A program made the position numbers and the translations under genes. This document shows, piece by piece, positions 61,855 through 64,000 of a stretch of 64,000 nt of DNA. The notes beneath the pieces were generated by a model that worked only from the letters and a program-made list of their open reading frames with translations, was not told the DNA's origin and did no database searches. How positions within the stretch are numbered: the stretch's first letter is position 1; every line of letters starts with the position of its first letter. Source of the DNA: an uncultured eubacterium 1-6. GTDB lineage: Bacteria; Bacillota; Clostridia; Lachnospirales; Lachnospiraceae. Location: contig CAIFEZ010000009.1 of the NCBI GenBank assembly GCA_903789595.1, positions 1 through 64,000 on the forward strand, read 5' to 3'.

Positions 61855-62424
61855 ATGAAACAGATGCCAGCCACACGCGAAGAACAGATTGCAGAAAGTC
61901 TGAACAGTTTTCAGATGCCTGCCTACACGGAGATTCCGAATGTCGGACTCTATCTGAAGCAGGTGGTCGCATATATCAATGATTTTCTGGACCCGATTCG
62001 CGACGATCCGCTGACCGTGTCCATGGTCAGCAATTACGTGAAGCACAAGCTGATTCCGAATCCGATTCACAAGATGTACTACCGTGAGCAGATTGCCCTT
62101 CTCTTCTTTATTGCGGTTACCAAGTGTGTCCTCTCGCTGGAAGAGATCCGCTTTCTTCTTGCAATTCAGGAGAAGAGCTATGACACGGAATACTCTTACG
62201 AGCAATTCCGCCGGAAAATGGAAGAGGCGCTGCACCATATGACCGGCGTCCAGGACAAAATCCCGCCCGCATCGAGCGATGACTCCGAGGGGCATATTCT
62301 GCTCCGCAATACGGTCATCACGATTTCTCACAAAATCTATATGGATCGCTACTTTTACTACGCACAGCTGGCGGAAAACAAGGAATCCGAATCGGGTGCC
62401 GAGAAAAAGGGCGCGGAGAAGTAG
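61855..62424 (+). CDS. DUF1836 family protein
   Basis: A 189-residue protein of family DUF1836, common in Clostridia and of unknown function. The conserved run is visible: IPNVGLYLKQVVAYIND, the DPLTVSMVSNYVKHKLIPNP segment that looks like a MerR-type winged helix, then YYREQIALLFFIAVTKCVLSLEEI. It may be a DNA-binding regulator. Start choice is unclear: ATG at 61855 or 61864, or a TTG at 61843, with only weak GAGAG upstream. A terminator stem overlaps the stop codon region. Confidence 0.88.
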   Translation: MKQMPATREEQIAESLNSFQMPAYTEIPNVGLYLKQVVAYINDFLDPIRDDPLTVSMVSNYVKHKLIPNPIHKMYYREQIALLFFIAVTKCVLSLEEIRFLLAIQEKSYDTEYSYEQFRRKMEEALHHMTGVQDKIPPASSDDSEGHILLRNTVITISHKIYMDRYFYYAQLAENKESESGAEKKGAEK

Positions 62425-62457
62425 TCTCTCTCCGCGCCCTTTCAGGTATCTCTTTTT
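62404..62457 (+). terminator. Terminator of the DUF1836 gene
   Basis: A perfect 14-bp stem, AAAGGGCGCGGAGA / TCTCCGCGCCCTTT, its left arm inside the end of the gene, followed by TCTCTTTTT. Confidence 0.9.
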
Positions 62458-62513
62458 CAGGTTTCTTTGTCATTCATTCTCTTTCAGGCATCACGTATAC
62501 AGCAGCAGTTCTG

Positions 62514-64000
62514 TCAGTCATCCTGTGTTCCGGGATCGTCCTGAAGTGCGTCGTATCCATGCTCGCCGGTACGGATTTTGACCACATCCTCCACATCGTA
62601 CAGGAAAATCTTTCCGTCTCCGTATCTGCCGGTATACAGCACCTTCTGAACGGTGTTGATCAGCTCCTCAGAGGATACCTTGCAGATGACGACATCCAGC
62701 TTGATCTTCGGCAGAAGTCTTGTCTCCACCGGTACGCCCCGGAAATACATAGAGTGTCCTTTCTGCATACCGTGTCCGAAGACGTTGGTAACCGTCATTC
62801 CGGTAATTCCGATATTCTCCAGCGCATCTTCCAGCTCCGCGAACCGCGTCTGATTGGCGACAATCGATACCTTCGTGATCTTTGCGCCCGCTCTTTCCAC
62901 TCTTGTGACCGGTACCGCTTCCTGGATGCTCGCCTCCGCGCCGGCCGCTTTCTTCAGATCTCCTGTCGTGCTGCCGCCGATGGTCGCCGCAATCTTTCCG
63001 TTTCCGGATCTTCTTTCATCATCGTCGTCAATCTCCGTATTGAAAGCGGTGGCCGTCGCAGGTGCGAAATCCGGGTAAGCCACGTTTCCATGCTCGCCGA
63101 TATCCAGTCCCTGAAGCTCTTCCTCTTTTGTGACACGGATTCCGATGGTGTGCTTCAGGATCTGCCATACCGCAAAGGAGGCGAAAAAGCTGAATGCACC
63201 TACCGCAATGATTCCGATCAGTTCTATTCCCAGCAGACGGAATCCGCCGCCGTAGAACAGTCCGTTTTCTGTGGAGAGAGTCGTCACTCCCTTGCAGGAG
63301 AACAGGCCGACCGCCACCGTTCCGAGAACGCCGTTGCACAGGTGAACCGCGCACGCTCCGACCGGATCGTCAATATGAAGCTTATCGAAAAAGCCTACCG
63401 CAAATACCACGACGACGCCGGCGATCGCACCGATGATCATGGAAGCCCCCACCGTCACATACGCGCAGCTTGCGGTAATTCCCACGAGTCCCGCCAGGCA
63501 TCCGTTCACAGTCATGCCGAGATCCGGCTTGCCGATCACGATCCACGCCGTAATCGTAGAAGTCAGAACCGCCATGATGGCGGATGAGTTCGTCGTCATG
63601 AGAATGTGCATGACATCAGACGGATTCTGGAAGGTCATGGTAGAACCCGGGTTGAAGCCGAACCATCCGAGCCAGAGCACGAACAGTCCGATAACCGCCA
63701 GAGACATGTTGTGTCCGGGAATTGCCCTCGGCTTGCCGTTTTTGTCGTATTTTCCGATACGGGGTCCGAGGATCAGAGCGCCGCTGAGCGCCGACCAGCC
63801 GCCGAGGGAATGCACTACGGTGTCGCCGGCGAAATCCTTGAATCCGATCTGCGCGAGCCAGCCGCCGCCCCAGATCCAGTGTCCGATGACCGGGTAGATC
63901 AGCAGTGTCAGGATAAAGGAAAAAATAATGAAGGACACATATTTTACCCTCTCCGCCACGGCACCGGATACGATCGTCGCCGCCGTTCCGCAGAATACAA
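62514..64000 (-). CDS. Ammonium transporter fused to a PII domain (partial)
   Basis: The 3' part (about 495 codons) of an Amt-type ammonium channel; the frame runs open past the window end. Visible Amt parts include [42 protein letters not shown] and [11 protein letters not shown]. After the last helix (about residue 275 of the visible ORF) and a linker, a GlnB/GlnK-like PII domain follows: [37 protein letters not shown] (T-loop start), [13 protein letters not shown] and [19 protein letters not shown]. Such fusions let nitrogen status gate ammonium uptake directly. The T-loop uridylylation Tyr is not in its usual place; a Tyr follows in SMYFRG. Confidence 0.94.
   Translation of the reverse strand, partial: VFCGTAATIVSGAVAERVKYVSFIIFSFILTLLIYPVIGHWIWGGGWLAQIGFKDFAGDTVVHSLGGWSALSGALILGPRIGKYDKNGKPRAIPGHNMSLAVIGLFVLWLGWFGFNPGSTMTFQNPSDVMHILMTTNSSAIMAVLTSTITAWIVIGKPDLGMTVNGCLAGLVGITASCAYVTVGASMIIGAIAGVVVVFAVGFFDKLHIDDPVGACAVHLCNGVLGTVAVGLFSCKGVTTLSTENGLFYGGGFRLLGIELIGIIAVGAFSFFASFAVWQILKHTIGIRVTKEEELQGLDIGEHGNVAYPDFAPATATAFNTEIDDDDERRSGNGKIAATIGGSTTGDLKKAAGAEASIQEAVPVTRVERAGAKITKVSIVANQTRFAELEDALENIGITGMTVTNVFGHGMQKGHSMYFRGVPVETRLLPKIKLDVVICKVSSEELINTVQKVLYTGRYGDGKIFLYDVEDVVKIRTGEHGYDALQDDPGTQDD

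Noticed and set aside
1-64000. rRNA, tRNA or tmRNA genes
   Set aside because: I looked for 16S/23S signature strings and CCA-ended cloverleafs by eye and saw none; a covariance-model scan would be needed to exclude tRNAs fully.

Overview
The window looks like chromosome of a Gram-positive anaerobe of the Bacillota, most likely Lachnospiraceae-like. Reasons: strong AGGAGG-type ribosome sites, SLH-domain surface proteins with a polysaccharide pyruvyl transferase, an HtrA protease, a CwlO/PcsB-like NlpC/P60 hydrolase, DUF1836, DegV and HisJ-type genes, and an intracellular fructan operon with a GH91 enzyme. The placement is inferred from gene families; there is no rRNA to anchor it. I saw no rRNA, tRNA, CRISPR array, insertion sequence or prophage block.

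Layout. 0.1-4.5 kb: a signalling cluster (PAS hybrid histidine kinase, a second hybrid whose kinase half is degenerate, and an HPt protein). 4.7-13.4 kb: metabolism (M18 aminopeptidase, a repeat-bearing membrane protein, a YkgJ-type cysteine-cluster protein, ThrH, GH43, IlvN/IlvB), with a DnaA-box cluster at 8.83-8.92 kb. 13.4-16.2 kb: repeat-rich spacers around an HtrA protease. 16.2-24.4 kb: surface glycan genes (glycosyltransferase, LicD, WecB, flippase) and an NlpC/P60 hydrolase. 24.9-29.8 kb: a lone tyrosine recombinase and a GGDEF-EAL-GGDEF protein.

30.0-37.2 kb: a compact LacI - ABC importer - GH32 - GH91 operon. Neither enzyme has a signal peptide, so the likely role is import of difructose anhydride III or short fructans followed by cytoplasmic cleavage. 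A perfect 18-bp palindrome lies just downstream of a good sigma-A promoter for this operon.

37.4-52.8 kb: three SLH-domain genes sharing a nearly identical 5' cassette (leader plus signal peptide). The first two also share most of their bodies; the third has a different body and the opposite orientation. Between the first two lie an acyltransferase, four glycosyltransferases and a polysaccharide pyruvyl transferase. Because SLH domains bind pyruvylated wall polymers, the cluster can be read as surface proteins plus enzymes that build or decorate their anchor. WecB (a ManNAc source) at 21.5 kb and PssD/PssE plus a Wzy-like polymerase at 53-56 kb extend this theme.

56-64 kb: LrgA/LrgB, a PHP phosphatase, a thymidylate synthase-like protein, a small hypothetical gene with a striking leader, DegV, DUF1836 and an ammonium transporter fused to a PII domain that runs off the window.

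Spacers are unusually rich in structured repeats. At least four dispersed or tandem families and several short tandem arrays (12, 15, 20, 25, 27 and 36 bp) can be seen. A 13-bp dyad (TAATGCTACATTA) recurs upstream of all three SLH genes and at the start of the leader of the small gene at 60 kb.
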